From Alviniconcha marisindica (lineage: Eukaryota; Mollusca; Gastropoda; Provannidae), in contig JABMCL010002092.1 in NCBI GenBank assembly GCA_018857735.1, forward strand, positions 73,501-137,500: a stretch of DNA of 64,000 nt, in the 5' to 3' direction. Each line of letters starts with the position of its first letter. The stretch's first letter is position 1. The notes under the pieces were generated by a model. It had not been told where the DNA came from, did no database searches, and was given only the letters and a program-made list of their open reading frames with translations. Below, piece after piece: positions 1-37,112 of the stretch. Both the position numbers and the translations under genes were made by a program.

Positions 1-525
1 AAACGGGGAGCGACAAGGGCCTCCTCATCCCCTGCATCGAGGCAGACAGCAACAGCCCAAGGGTGGCGGCTGCGGTCAGCAACAACCAACCTGGAGTCCT
101 CAGCGGAAGGAGGAGCCCCACCGACACAGGAGGCTCAGGTTGACATGCCTCCAGCCCGGATGGCGCAGTTGAAGCTGGACCTGGACAAGAACATCCTGGC
201 AGCAGTCATGGCCCACACACCAGCCACTATGCACATGCCAGCCCCGATGCAAGAGGTACCAGGCCCATCCACAGTCAGCCCCTGGTCTGCACAGCTTCAG
301 GAAGCAGCCCAGTCCTGCATGACCGCACTGGCAGCAATAAATGCCAACATTAAGGTCACCTCCCATCACTCTCATGCTGCCTCTCTCCTTAATGGGGCAG
401 ATTCCAGTGCAGGGGACACAATCCGGATGGCCATCCGGAAGCGTCTTGCACCATTGACCTGCATGTCTCGCCCGCAGGGTCTGGTTTCTGCGCAGCTAAC
501 TTTGGCCCAGGCAGAATTTTTTTGA
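1..525 (+). CDS. Unidentified partial ORF, C-terminal ~174 residues of a possible gene cut by the left edge
   Basis: Frame 1 is open from the first base to a TGA at 523-525, 174 sense codons, in sequence clearly more GC-rich than what follows. The first internal Met codon is at 145 but the frame is already open before it, so the real start is probably outside the window. The peptide is rich in Ala, Gln, Pro, Ser and Met, with no domain, signal peptide or membrane segment I recognise. After the stop the sequence turns AT-rich, and an AATAAA lies at 1338-1343, as expected for a 3' untranslated region. The gene would converge on the CNNM gene. It could instead be a chance open frame or part of a repeat. 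The function is unknown. Confidence 0.35.
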   Translation, partial: KRGATRASSSPASRQTATAQGWRLRSATTNLESSAEGGAPPTQEAQVDMPPARMAQLKLDLDKNILAAVMAHTPATMHMPAPMQEVPGPSTVSPWSAQLQEAAQSCMTALAAINANIKVTSHHSHAASLLNGADSSAGDTIRMAIRKRLAPLTCMSRPQGLVSAQLTLAQAEFF

Positions 526-1337
526 TTTGGTAAAAATGGCTGATAAGAACAGCAGATCTCAATTCAGTGACCAAGAAGTGAATAATCTGATAAGTTATTA
601 TCAATCAGAAACTGACTTATGGGTGATCAGCTCTCCAAATTACCACAAGGAGGAAAACAGATTATTTGTTTCTTCAGCTATGGCAAAGTAATGTGGAAAT
701 GGCAATCATTCATAACAAAATAAACAGTATTGTAACTCAACATGCTTAAAAAGAACCCCACGGAGGTGCAGCCTTGCAATAGAGAGTCTGCTGGTGCTGA
801 AGTCAACACCATGCTGCCCAGTGGAGGCAGTGCAGAACCTCTCTGACAAGTCAGTGAGTGAGCTCAAGGGTGCTGCTTACATCAACAGTTTAAAGCAGAG
901 ATTACTCCTGATGTGGTGACTTGAGCTGTAGCCAACAGCTGTGGTGCTTGTATTCAAGAGTGACTCTTTTATGATGCATGCAGACAATCTTGAACTCTGA
1001 GTCTTATTGTCTGAAATGTTTGTGAACGAGTCAGAAGACCAAAATGGTTGTCTGGGCATAGACACATTGATTATCTTATCTGTATTTGTAACTGAGAAAG
1101 CAAGAAAACACTACAGCAAAATAACTGCATTTGTTGTTTTATTGTTTGTATAGACAAGTTTCTTGTGTGTTATTTTGACTCAATCAGCAAGAATGAGAAT
1201 CTGAATGTGTGAACGATGCACCATTCCAGTTTCAACTGATGCACTATGACTATACATGACATTGTACCTCCTGACTACACATTTAGACTATCCAAACTAC
1301 ACTTGAGTAGTATTTTGGCCCAGACATACTATCATGC

Positions 1338-1343
1338 AATAAA
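1338..1343 (+). terminator. Candidate poly(A) signal AATAAA
   Basis: A canonical AATAAA on the plus strand, about 0.8 kb after the stop codon of the left-edge ORF. It is a plausible cleavage signal for that transcript if the ORF is real. A second AATAAA lies near 1712. Confidence 0.3.
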
Positions 1344-1349
1344 GTTTTC

Positions 1350-3324
1350 ATCAAAGGAAGGTTATCTAGGCTGAAATATTCCCACATTCAAGACCATGCA
1401 AAAGCAGTAAATTCTGAGCTCCATGCATTGTCTCCATCTGGCTATCAAAATGCCTTTTGATCTCGGCACCAGACGACTGGAACTGCGTGTGTGCAAAGTG
1501 GAGGAGAGTACTCTGAAGGAACGTGAATGCAGTACTACTTCCTGTTCTAGTGACCAGCAGACATCACTTAATCATAATGAACAACCCTCATATGAACAGT
1601 TTTTTTACACACAAAAAACAAAAAAGTGGTCTTGAAAAGGGGGGGGGGGGTGGACTGGGGGGGAGGGGGGGGCCCTTTCATCCGAGTGGTCTTTGATCAC
1701 ACATTCCACTGAATAAATACTGAATAACTTTCACTCCTGTGAGAGGTTTAGCAAAGGACTTCCTGCAGCTGTGAGTTAGTAGGGGTGTAAAACGTCACAT
1801 AAAAACAGCAAGCACTGGTGGTCAGGCCATACGGCAGCTGCGGCTCAGTCTGACAGGAAGAACCTCAAGGATCTCTCCCTCCCAAGCCTAAGCCTCCCGA
1901 ATCCTTCCTTATGAGCTGCCGTTGTAATCAGCAGCAGCATAAAAAAGAAGACAATGCCACTGTCAGTCTTCTCAGTACATAGAAAAAATGTTCAGTTCAA
2001 GATGGTATCTATGTGCTCAGAAAAGCCCATAATTATGCACTCCATGCCGACTCTCAGAAGTTTCCCCAACGTTGCTTTTGGAACGGTTCCAATGTTTGTC
2101 TCACTGACGATGGCCCTCTCTTGTCCTTTCAAAGTGCACACTCAAAACACTGATTTTGGGGGTAGCTGTTTTACCCCGTCAACACTAGCACGATTACACT
2201 TGCAGCCCAAGTTTGCAGAGAACCACAAGCAATCCTGCATGTATTTCCAGCCCTGCCCAGTTCAAACTCCTCACTGCCACAGTCACTGTCCCCCACCTCC
2301 TCCCTGTCCCCAACCTTCTCTGCCATCGTCATCCTTACCACTGCCTTGAGAAACGATCTGAATTGAGATACCAGCCTTATCCACCCCCTCAACTCAGTCA
2401 TCTGGTCTTTCTTCATCATTATTTTACCTGCAATAATGTTTGGTCAACAGTTAGTTACTTAGTTAGCTGGTGCTTTGAGCCAAGTCAACCATGTAGGGTT
2501 ATATCAGGGCTAATTGGTCAACAGGAAACATGTCTGGTTCACACATCGCAAATGGCAACTACATTGTCAGTGTAGTGGCAGATAGGCTAGCACACCTTCT
2601 TAGCAAGCCAAAGTACATATTTAACTCGACAGCTTTTCAGTGCAAACAGTGACAGCATAAATTACACTGGCAACGTGAAATATATAATAGACCTAGTGTA
2701 TGACAGATAGCCGAGTGATACTTTAAAAAAAGAAATGGTGCCACAGTTGTTACAATGTTAGCACTTAAGAAGCCATCACAAGTTCATCATCATGTAACAA
2801 CTACAAAGGAACCACAAGATGACAAATTCCATTAGGATCAAATTCTACTTCAGACAAAGTGGCTAAATACAGTAAAATGTCCCTGCTATACTCTTTCAAG
2901 ACATACGTCTATACCTTTGTTAGGCAGAAGTATGGTCATAGTCTGTCACTTGTCTTGCAGGGCATCCATTATAAATAGAGCTGAAAGAGCAGCACACAGC
3001 ATAATACTACAGGCATTAGTCCAAACCTTGAATCAATGATTCTATCGCACTATCTACTAAAGCAATCTGCACATCTGTGTACTAAGTACGATGCATTTTA
3101 CATGTCCGAATACATGCATGTTCAACAATATGACCTGAACCACTCTGAATTTGTTCCGAGTATCTTCACTGGTCCCCCGTTTCAACAGATTTTGTTCCCC
3201 GAGAAAACAACTGTTCTCCCTTCCACTTCCCTGTCAAACAGCACGCATAACTGACAACTGTAAATGAGTAACCACACAACGCCCCACAAACTCACCGGCT
3301 TCCTCCACCCTCCCCCCACGGCTG
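1350..3324. other. Intergenic spacer / CNNM 3' untranslated region
   Basis: AT-rich sequence with no coding exon I can support. It should include the 3' untranslated region of the CNNM gene (minus strand, from 3324 downward). I found no AATAAA or ATTAAA on the minus strand in this stretch, so its polyadenylation site is not located. A G-rich homopolymer run lies at about 1638-1671. Confidence 0.5.
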
Positions 3325-28670
<25,346 letters not shown>

Positions 28671-28860
28671 GTTCTTTTTCACTGTTCCGAATTTGCCGGA
28701 TGTAATACTTCGGTGCGGTCCGCCCACCTTCGGAACGCGTAAGGGAGGCAACTGACAGTTAAAAAATGGCGTCGTCTGCTTCAAGGAAACTCCAACAGAA
28801 ATTGCCTCCCGTCAGTCGTTCTAGGCTCTGACCACTGACTTTCTTTCAAAGTTTTTTAAT
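28671..28860 (-). promoter_or_regulatory. Probable CNNM promoter / 5' untranslated region
   Basis: A short CpG-rich patch directly upstream of the CNNM start, surrounded by CpG-poor DNA. It contains a YY1-like element (AAAATGGCGTC, plus strand, 28763-28773) of the sort found close to transcription starts of broadly expressed animal genes. No TATA box is evident. A plus-strand 21-codon frame starting at the same ATGGCG (28766) is probably a by-product of the YY1 site rather than a gene. Confidence 0.5.
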
Positions 28861-29079
28861 CTCAGTGGTTCTGACCTACTGATCTGTCTCTGACCATGGA
28901 TAAATGGCTCTGACCATATATATCCGTTCAAACGTCAGAGCAGTGTGTGCGTGAATGCGTGTGTGTGCGCGCGCGTGTGTGTATGTGTAAATTACCAGTT
29001 TGTTTAATATATAACTTGTACTTTTATTGGTTCCTTGAGTTCTAAAATATACAGTTGTGTTATTGTGTGGTTAATGTTC

Positions 29080-29760
29080 AGCCACGTTTTAATTTCTCCA
29101 AGGAGATAATAATCTTGAATCTTGAAACCTATGCTGACCATTGTCGTCTCTAGGTTAGATTACTGCAACTCATTCCTTGCATGCTCTCCTGATTGATTAA
29201 ACATCTTGAGTAACAATAAAAGGCTCAAAACTCGGCTACAAGACTCGTGCCCAAAGCTTGTAAATGAGATCCTGTTTCACCCCTCCTCAGAACCCCCTGT
29301 TTGGCCTTCTTCATTGATGTGTACCGTCTATGAATAAAATTCCACTCATCTTCTGATTGATGAACACTATGCATTCCACATGTAAAGTCGAAAACATATG
29401 GATGTTGCTCTTTTTCCTGTGGGTTGCTCTTTCTGTCTGGAATTCCCTACCTCATGAAATTAGACGCATTCAGTCAACTACTGCATGCATTTAAAACCAA
29501 TCTGAAGACCAATCTGTCAAAACCTACTACTGCCGCTAGCCTGAGACTCTCTACCCCCAAACTTGTTTTTCAATCATGTCACTTGACTGATGTGTTTGTC
29601 AGTGTGTGTGTGTATGTGGGGGGGGGGGGGGGGGGCTGGAAATGTGTCAGTGCACACGTGCTGTTTGTGTGTGTGATGAGCGTGCGCTGTGACTGCTGTG
29701 TTTGCCCGTTTAGTTTCTTGTGATTTGAACTGCTTGTAGTCATCGTCATTTTCAATTTGA
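29080..29760 (+). mobile_element. Decayed CR1/L2-type LINE fragment
   Basis: Plus-strand frames give TIVVSRLDYCNSFLACSP near 29135-29190 and, after several disruptions, ALSVWNSLPHEIRRIQSTT (29422-29482) then AFKTNLKTNL. These are hallmark blocks of the C-terminal part of CR1/L2 reverse-transcriptase ORFs. The copy is frameshifted and contains a G homopolymer near 29617-29635. It lies between the CNNM promoter and the intergenic spacer. Confidence 0.75.
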
Positions 29761-30128
29761 GGTGTCTGAACGTGAATGTAGTTTACCAGTATCTGAATTT
29801 TGTACAGTGTGCCAAGCTCTAACAGTTTTTATGTTAGAGGTTCACAGCTTTGATAAATATATGGCCACTGAGTTCAGTCTGGAAGGATTGTCAGCCAGAG
29901 AGAATCATTTATTTTCCTGGACAATATGTATATGCGTTAGGGTACAAATGTGTATGTTAGGGTACAAATCAAAATCCAGTCGGTAGAAATTAAAATTGTG
30001 ACTTCTTTTGGGACTGAGAAATCCAAATTGCAATCTCTGCTGGTAGGATTTTAAATCATACAAGTATATTTGCAACAGTGGGAAAATGTAGACCTGCATG
30101 GCAAAATTGATCTGCCCCAAATATTTGC

Positions 30129-30131
<3 letters not shown>

Positions 30132-30198
<67 letters not shown>
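30132..30198. repeat. (GA)n microsatellite
   Basis: An uninterrupted GA run of about 66 bp. A (CA)n tract with a CG-containing centre follows at about 30409-30480. Confidence 0.97.
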
Positions 30199-30199
<1 letters not shown>

Positions 30200-30254
30200 A
30201 ACCCTTCCTCTCAATTTTGGTTGACAGTAATTCGGCACTAGATCACTTGATTAA

Positions 30255-30400
30255 CACCAAGTTGTCCAGCTCAGTCCAGAGGGGTACTGGTGGCCCGAAC
30301 TGAGATCCCAGGAGGTTGGAGCAGATCTGGTGAGGGAGACTATACCTAGTGCTATGATGTCATCACCAGAATGATCACAACTGCTTGCACAGGAATAAGT
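30255..30400 (+). repeat. Dispersed repeat, copy A (SINE-like)
   Basis: This stretch shares ordered words with 62145-62290: GAGATCCCAGG versus AGGTCCCAGG, and ACCTAGTGC..ATGTCATCACCAGAATG versus ATCCAGTGC..ACATCAGCACCAGAATG. Two diverged copies of one dispersed family is the simplest reading. Confidence 0.5.
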
Positions 30401-30807
30401 TGACCTTACACACACACACACACACACACACATGCGCGCACACATGCGCGTGCGTGCACACACACACACACACACACATACACATTCTTAAAAAACCAAA
30501 ACAGGGTGTATCTTGCATGAATCCTTCAAAGAAAAAAAAGGTCACTTAAAAAAATTAAACATGCTTGGAAAAATAAATAAACTTAAATGATGAAAGAAAA
30601 AAAATGAATAAGGTCTTGTACAATTCTGAGAAATGTCAGCAACATTAAAATCAAGTTCCCCAGTATGTACACAAAATATGTAAGATGAACTAAGGTAAAA
30701 AATTGTATGTTTATTTGTCTCAAATAAAAAGATACAAAAAGTCAAAACAAACTTTCCATTATGATCAAATCATGCACCATAGTTATACAGGATAGCATGA
30801 TGCAGAT

Positions 30808-30843
<36 letters not shown>

Positions 30844-31654
30844 GGGGGGGGGGATGTTGTCTGATGACATCATAGCAACCTTTGCAATTACACAATACAA
30901 CAGGGCTCCGCCAAACAGAATCCTCACCACAATGACATGTTACCAGAAGTCCTCCTCAAAACCAGGTCCTTGGTTATGCTGTACATTTTTTAATGCGTAG
31001 TTCAGATTATGAACACTATAATGGCATATTAAAAACCGTACATCCTTGGGCCAGGGTGAATTTACACTTTACAACACAAATATGGGCATTATGTCAGTGG
31101 GATCAAAAACAAACACTATGCTGTGTTTGCTTATCAGTTCCTGGTGCCAGTATTGAATAGACTGAAAATGTGGCACAACATTGTCTTCATTCTGTGACAC
31201 TACAGCAACTACAACAACTTGGAGGGATCCAAGTGATGCTTAAGTTAAGAACACCACTGATACCTTAGGTCTGATAAAGATGCAATCACACGCCCTCCTT
31301 GACTAAACTGTGGATGGTGATTTGGGTCACTGACCTTTGGTCTTAATTCACTATCTGTCTTTAGGGATCAGTCCAGATGAAGCGTGATGGCATTTTCTTA
31401 CTGAGCTGCAAAATCACTTGGCATACCTTGAACATGTGTGCAAATAACCATCATGTTCATGCAGACAAATTATCCTGAGGTGACCCTTTGTGGCTGACAG
31501 GACATTATAAAATCCAATCGCTAACAAACTATTATGTGGACAATGTCATCATTGATAGTACATGGGACTCCAACCATGGGAATAAAAAAACTTTAAACAA
31601 TCTAACAGCAATTCACAGTATATTTGTTTGCAGATATATATATATATATATATA

Positions 31655-33502
31655 TGTCACACGCTGACAATATTAGGGCGTGGGTCTGCATTGGGTCCGT
31701 GAAATCTCGTTTCTCCAGTAGTGGTCACGGAATGACCTGTTTTAAGTCACGTGATTGCTTTAATAAAAAGTCAGTGTCTTAAGGGAAACATATTGCTGTC
31801 AGGACTGATGGTACGACTTGTGACTATACTTTGTGAATGAAACTCTAGTTTCATCTTGGGTTGGGGGGGGGGGGGGGGTGTCACAAGTTAGAATTAATAT
31901 AATTAATTGGAGGTATGTAATTTGTACAGTGCTGTAGGTGTTACTTTTCTTCTGTGGAAGTGTGTGAATGCAGCTTTAAAATATGACCACGTGAGCGGTC
32001 ATGGGCTTAGTGTCCACCCCAGGTGGACAGTGTTACTCGGACGTTGCACCGCTGGCATGCACAATGGGTGGATTCACCTGAGTTCAGAAGGTGATGTCAC
32101 GAATCGGTTGACAGTGCCAGGGGTCAGTCCATTGCTTACTTTCGTAGTGACAGGTCATATCTGACCCGACCTATCCAGGCACCCAGTTGGGGTGTGGGAC
32201 CGTCTCTCTCTGGTTTTTGAGTCGAATCCTTCAGAGGTTTAAAGAGTGGAGATGGGGTATGATGCTTTTATAAGTGTGCTTAGTGTATGCAGGCTTCGCA
32301 TACGGCGGCGTTGTGGCCAGTATTTATCTTGGTGTGTGTCTTGTCACATTGCAGCATAGTGGCCGATAACAAAAACCTGTTGAGGTGAGTGACTTAATGT
32401 TGTTTGTGTGGAATAATTAGCCTGCGAGCATCTCAGTTAACGTTCATTTATGCAAAATGATTATCTTTGCTGAGTAACGGAATTATGATTGTGACAGTTC
32501 AGACACTTTTATCTGGATGCTCTGCGTAAGCGTAGTGTGGTGTTGTGCACAGGCCGCGTTGACTGTTGTCCGCAGGCCGCGTTGGCTGTAGTATTTCCCG
32601 GTATACCTTGTTAGTAAAAGTAGCGGTCTTTAAGTTGTTTGTGCATTGAACCGTGATAAAAGTAGTTCTTTTTATGACTAGTGTTTTTGTACACCGCTAG
32701 CTCGCCGGGAGTGCAGCAGGATGGGGAAAAACAACAGTTTAACTGGAATGTGTTGAACTGATAGTGCTATACTTGTGTGCTCCGCATGTTCTTTTCCTTC
32801 TTCTTCTTCTGGTTTTCCTAAATGGTGCATCTTTTGTCGCGGGGGTCCCTATTCGGACGAGAAGTGGAAGTGTTCTCCTGTCTTCGAGTCCCTGTTCAGC
32901 TGAGAAGTGGAAGTGTTCTCCGGCCTTCGAGTGACGAGGCAGCCGTCAAGTGGCTGATGTCTGGTGTCTTCCAGAGGGACTCGTCATGCTGTTCTGAGTT
33001 GAGTTTCTCCCTGAGCATTAACCCTTTACTGCTTCACTCTTGGCGAATAGCGGTTTAGTGGTAACGATGTTGTTTTTGTTTTTTTGATTGTGTGTGTGTT
33101 TGATGGGGGAAGATTGCATATATCTGGTGTTGACTAGTGTTCGGACATTCAAGATTGCATATATCTGGTGGTGACCAGTGAATGGACATTCTAGGCTGCA
33201 TATATCTGGTGTTGACCAGTGAACAGACATTCTAGGTTGCATATATCTGGTGTTGACCAGTGATTGGACTTTCTAGTTTGCATATATCTGGTGTTGACCA
33301 GTGGCGGAAGTGATTTTTGTGTTGTGACAATGTGGTATGTTGTGGTTTAAGTGTTGTGGTGTGTCGTTGTATTAGTAATAAATCTTGTCTATATTAAACT
33401 TCTAGTGTGTCAGAATTATTTGGTGTGAGCGTGGTTGGACGTGAGGGTCAGTGTAGCTTGAACACCCTAAGTGTAAGTGGGTCACCCCGTCTGCAAGTGA
33501 CA
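31655..33502 (+). mobile_element. Candidate solo LTR, ~1.85 kb
   Basis: The segment begins TGTCAC and ends GTGACA, the usual TG...CA short inverted termini of an LTR. It is flanked on both sides by ATATA, which would be a 5-bp target duplication, though it sits within a TA repeat so the duplication is weak evidence. An AATAAA (about 33379) lies near the 3' end. The interior is non-coding and includes a G homopolymer (31863-31877) and a minisatellite (33112-33305). No internal retroelement genes are present. Confidence 0.45.
33112..33305 (+). repeat. Minisatellite, ~41-bp unit, about 5 copies
   Basis: Units share TGCATATATCTGGTGTTGAC followed by CAGTG and a variable GGACATTCTAG. It lies near the 3' end of the candidate LTR. 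Confidence 0.92.
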
Positions 33503-34449
33503 ATATATCTATATATATATAAACATTAAAAAAAAATCATGACAGAAAGAAAGTATTTCACTAACATTATTGATTCCATGGACTGACAGCCCGATTCTTG
33601 ATATTAATGCCCAGTCAAATGTGAAGGTAATATCAGGGTAAATAGAAGAGACCAACAAACACAATCAGCATAAATTACACTTTCTCATAAAAAGGAAAAT
33701 GAACTGCACTGTGCATAAGCACTTTCTGTTGATGAAGAGCTTCCCCCCTCTGTCTTAATAATTTGTATGCTAAGTGGACTATAGACTACACTGCACAAGT
33801 CATATTTTGCAGAATGCAGGTAAGAGTAAACACAAAATCATTGTGTCACTTTTAACGCAATACTGAGAAACTGTTCCTTCCTCATAAAAAATGCAAACAA
33901 AATTACATGGGCAATATTGATTACACAACAACTATTTCACGTTATTAAAAATAAACTGTACAACGGTTTTGAACAAAGGTTTTGTACATGGAATACACAT
34001 AGGCACATCGTATAAAGTTACATATCCACACATAAAGCATTTTTAAACAGTCAAGACAACTCCTACACACACAAAAAGAGAGCTTGTTGACAGGAAATCA
34101 TCTCATGCAACAGGCACACAACTGATACCTGGAAACAACATGCTTGAGTATATGGAGTACTTGAGTATATGGAGTAGCAATACAATTGGGTCATTCAATA
34201 TGGCAAAGATTTATTCCTGAAAAATAGGCACATGCCAACAAGGGGAGGTTGCACTATTCATGCCCCAATTATTTAATCAGTTCACACAAATCTGGGTAAA
34301 AATGGTTCATGTGAAAACAAAAATTACTAACAGTACACTACTTAATGTGGTCATCTCTCATTAAGTAATCTTGGACCCTGTGTTGGTGTTTAAGAGTAAA
34401 AGCATTATGCCTGTAACTGCACTCACTGCAAACAGCGTATTAAACAACA

Positions 34450-34560
34450 AAACACCTACCATAAACTATTATATCACAGAGCCTATGCTTTGTAGAACAG
34501 TGTATTAAACTGTTCTACAAAGCATAGGCTCTGTGATATAATAGTTTATGGTAGGTGTTT
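34450..34560. repeat. Perfect 111-bp palindrome (52-bp arms, 7-nt loop)
   Basis: Positions 34450-34501 are the exact reverse complement of 34509-34560, separated by seven bases. A 15-bp direct repeat with one mismatch (AACAGCGTATTAAAC at 34431, AACAGTGTATTAAAC at 34496) overlaps the left flank and the loop. This could be a recent foldback or template-switch mutation, a MITE, or an assembly artefact. Confidence 0.9.
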
Positions 34561-36147
34561 GGTTGTCTCAAACTGCACATTATTTTCTCAAGGATGCACT
34601 GCAGTTAAATTCCTGACATGACAACAAGGTTGGCAGAGGTGAGCGCCTTTAACTTTATTTTCTCATCATACATTTGGGCCCTGATGTACACCAGAGTGTG
34701 CAAGTATGTGTACAGGGAAAGGACAGTTATCAAAGCCCTTTGGAAAGTCATGTACACAGCACAATGTGAGACTGATTAAGTATGGCTTATTCACTCAGCT
34801 TACCCACAATGGTGCATTGCTGTTTATGAGATGTCTGTTTTCAGCAAAATAAAACATGAAAAACAATTTCCCCCCAAATTTGTGTGAAAGATTGCATGCA
34901 GGGTAACCCTGGGTTTAAGGTAGAAATAATCATTAGAAAAAAGAAAGAAAGAAAAAAAAACAATAACAAAAACGTAATTGTTAACACTTTGGTTAACACC
35001 ACTATCAGATGAAACTCGTTCTACAAATTAACAAAAAAGAAATTAAGGTACAGTTGAACCATCGGAAAGACAAACTCCACAGTGACACACCGTAGCTCCC
35101 TCACCTGGAGCATACATGGACAACAGCCTTGGCAGTGATGTCCAGCGTCACGTGCCATCTGCTGTCTAACTTCTGGGGACTGTGAGTATATATATATAGT
35201 TTTAAACCATCTTAAATGATGTTTTTAATGGAAGGGAACAAAGCTGCCATGCACACACATATAAATTTCACTGGGCCAAAATGCTCCACTATGTGAGCCT
35301 GGCCCGTGAAAGAAGAAGAAAAGAAATTCTGCTAAAGACACCGATCCATGAATACTCTTAACATGATCTTGTGTTGAACGTTTTAGTTCTCCTAAGACAA
35401 ATCTGTGCTTGGAAGAAGTAGTTTTGATGGTCCAGGCTCCACTGTAGTTACAGGAACTGCGAAGAGGTGGAAATTGGGGACTGAGTTGTCACTATCCGTA
35501 TAACTCCTGTCAGGAATGGACCTGTGCATAGCAAAATCACAAACAACACTTGCTGCAAAACTTCAACCACACATGGATAAATAATTAAACAGGATTCTGT
35601 TGTTTGTTTGTTTTCTTACCTGAAAGATCAGAAAAGCTTCCATGACATGAACAAGACCAAGACCACTTGTACGAATGAACATGTTTTCTGCTCACTGAGG
35701 CAAAATTAGAAAGCAGGGTTGAGAGTGAGACCATAAAATCAATGCCTTTCTGTGTTTCATTATTTGTAAATAAAATGGATTGATAACTTCTGCAGAAGGC
35801 TCAAATTACAAAGCAGAGAGAGAGAGAGGAGAAGGGGGGTGGGGGACCTACACATTTTGGCAAACTGTTTTGATAAAATAGACTTTTTTAAATACTACAA
35901 ACACGGCAGCACACAAGTCACATCAAACTTGTTTCTTTTTTTAAATAACAATATTGCAACATTAAAAATACCTAAAAAATGTCCAAGTGTAAAACAATGC
36001 AATAAAACATGCACAGAGTTTTGGCAAGGCCAAGGCATAGAGTTCACACATAAAAAAACAATAGCCAATAGAGTATTGGGCTTTGCATGACACAATCAGT
36101 TTCTCTGCCCCCAGAGAAAGACTCACATGGCAAATGTATTACAAATT

Positions 36148-36149
<2 letters not shown>

Positions 36150-36216
<67 letters not shown>
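36150..36216. repeat. (CA)n microsatellite
   Basis: About 66 bp of CA dinucleotides in the CNNM-WBP1L spacer. Confidence 0.97.
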
Positions 36217-36218
<2 letters not shown>

Positions 36219-37015
36219 CATGCACACACACATTTTGAGCAAAAATTGTCCAAGGGTACAATTCCATTTTATCATTTTTGTTCAATGTTTTTCCCAGTTG
36301 AGTGGGTCGAGTACTTTGTCTGCACTGATAGTGATCCCTTATAGAAATGTTTGGTTGGCTTTACCTGGGTGCTACAGCAGCAACAGGAGCAACGCTGCCA
36401 AGTCTTGCCATAGTCTCTAGTTTATCATGCTACCGAGCCTTGCTGTAGCCTATCATGAGGGTGCAAAATATTTCCTGTTTTCCTAAATGATGGGGACACT
36501 TTGTGGTTGCAAAGGTGTACAAGCCTCCTGGGTGTTGTTAGCAAGCTTGCTAATGAAATTTGCAGAATTCATCAGCAAAATAACAACCCACATGACAAAC
36601 TTACTCCTTAATGGATATCTAGCCTATCTTCACATATATTCATGCTGTTGTGCAACCAAACTTAGGACAAGTTAATTTTAAACAGGTTATCTGCATGTTT
36701 ACTGGGTAAATGAAAGGAAGCTGAAGGCTTCCAACATGGCACCAGAGAAAACACATGATTTGCACATACAATACATGATGCAATAGACTAAAGGAACAAC
36801 TGCCATTTGAAGTTTAGATAATTGTCATGGCAAACTGTGTTAATCTTAATCATATGCCATTGAACTGAAACTGTACATAGATCCTTTCTCAATTGAAAAC
36901 AAAACAACAACAGCAAAAACAACAAGGTAATTCCAACAGACACCACACCCCATCCAAACTTCACTATGGAGAAGGGGAAGGGTATAAAGCCTTCTCGCAT
37001 TAAAATATATCAAAA

Positions 37016-37018
37016 GAG

Positions 37019-37080
<62 letters not shown>

Positions 37081-37112
37081 CAGAGAGACAGAGAGAGAGA
37101 GACAGAGAGAAG
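37016..37112. repeat. (GA)n microsatellite
   Basis: About 95 bp, mostly GA with some CAGAGA interruptions toward the 3' end. Confidence 0.96.

Noticed and set aside
28766..28831. Plus-strand 21-codon frame at the CNNM promoter
   Set aside because: It starts at a YY1-like ATGGCG element and is too short, with no splice continuation that I could support.
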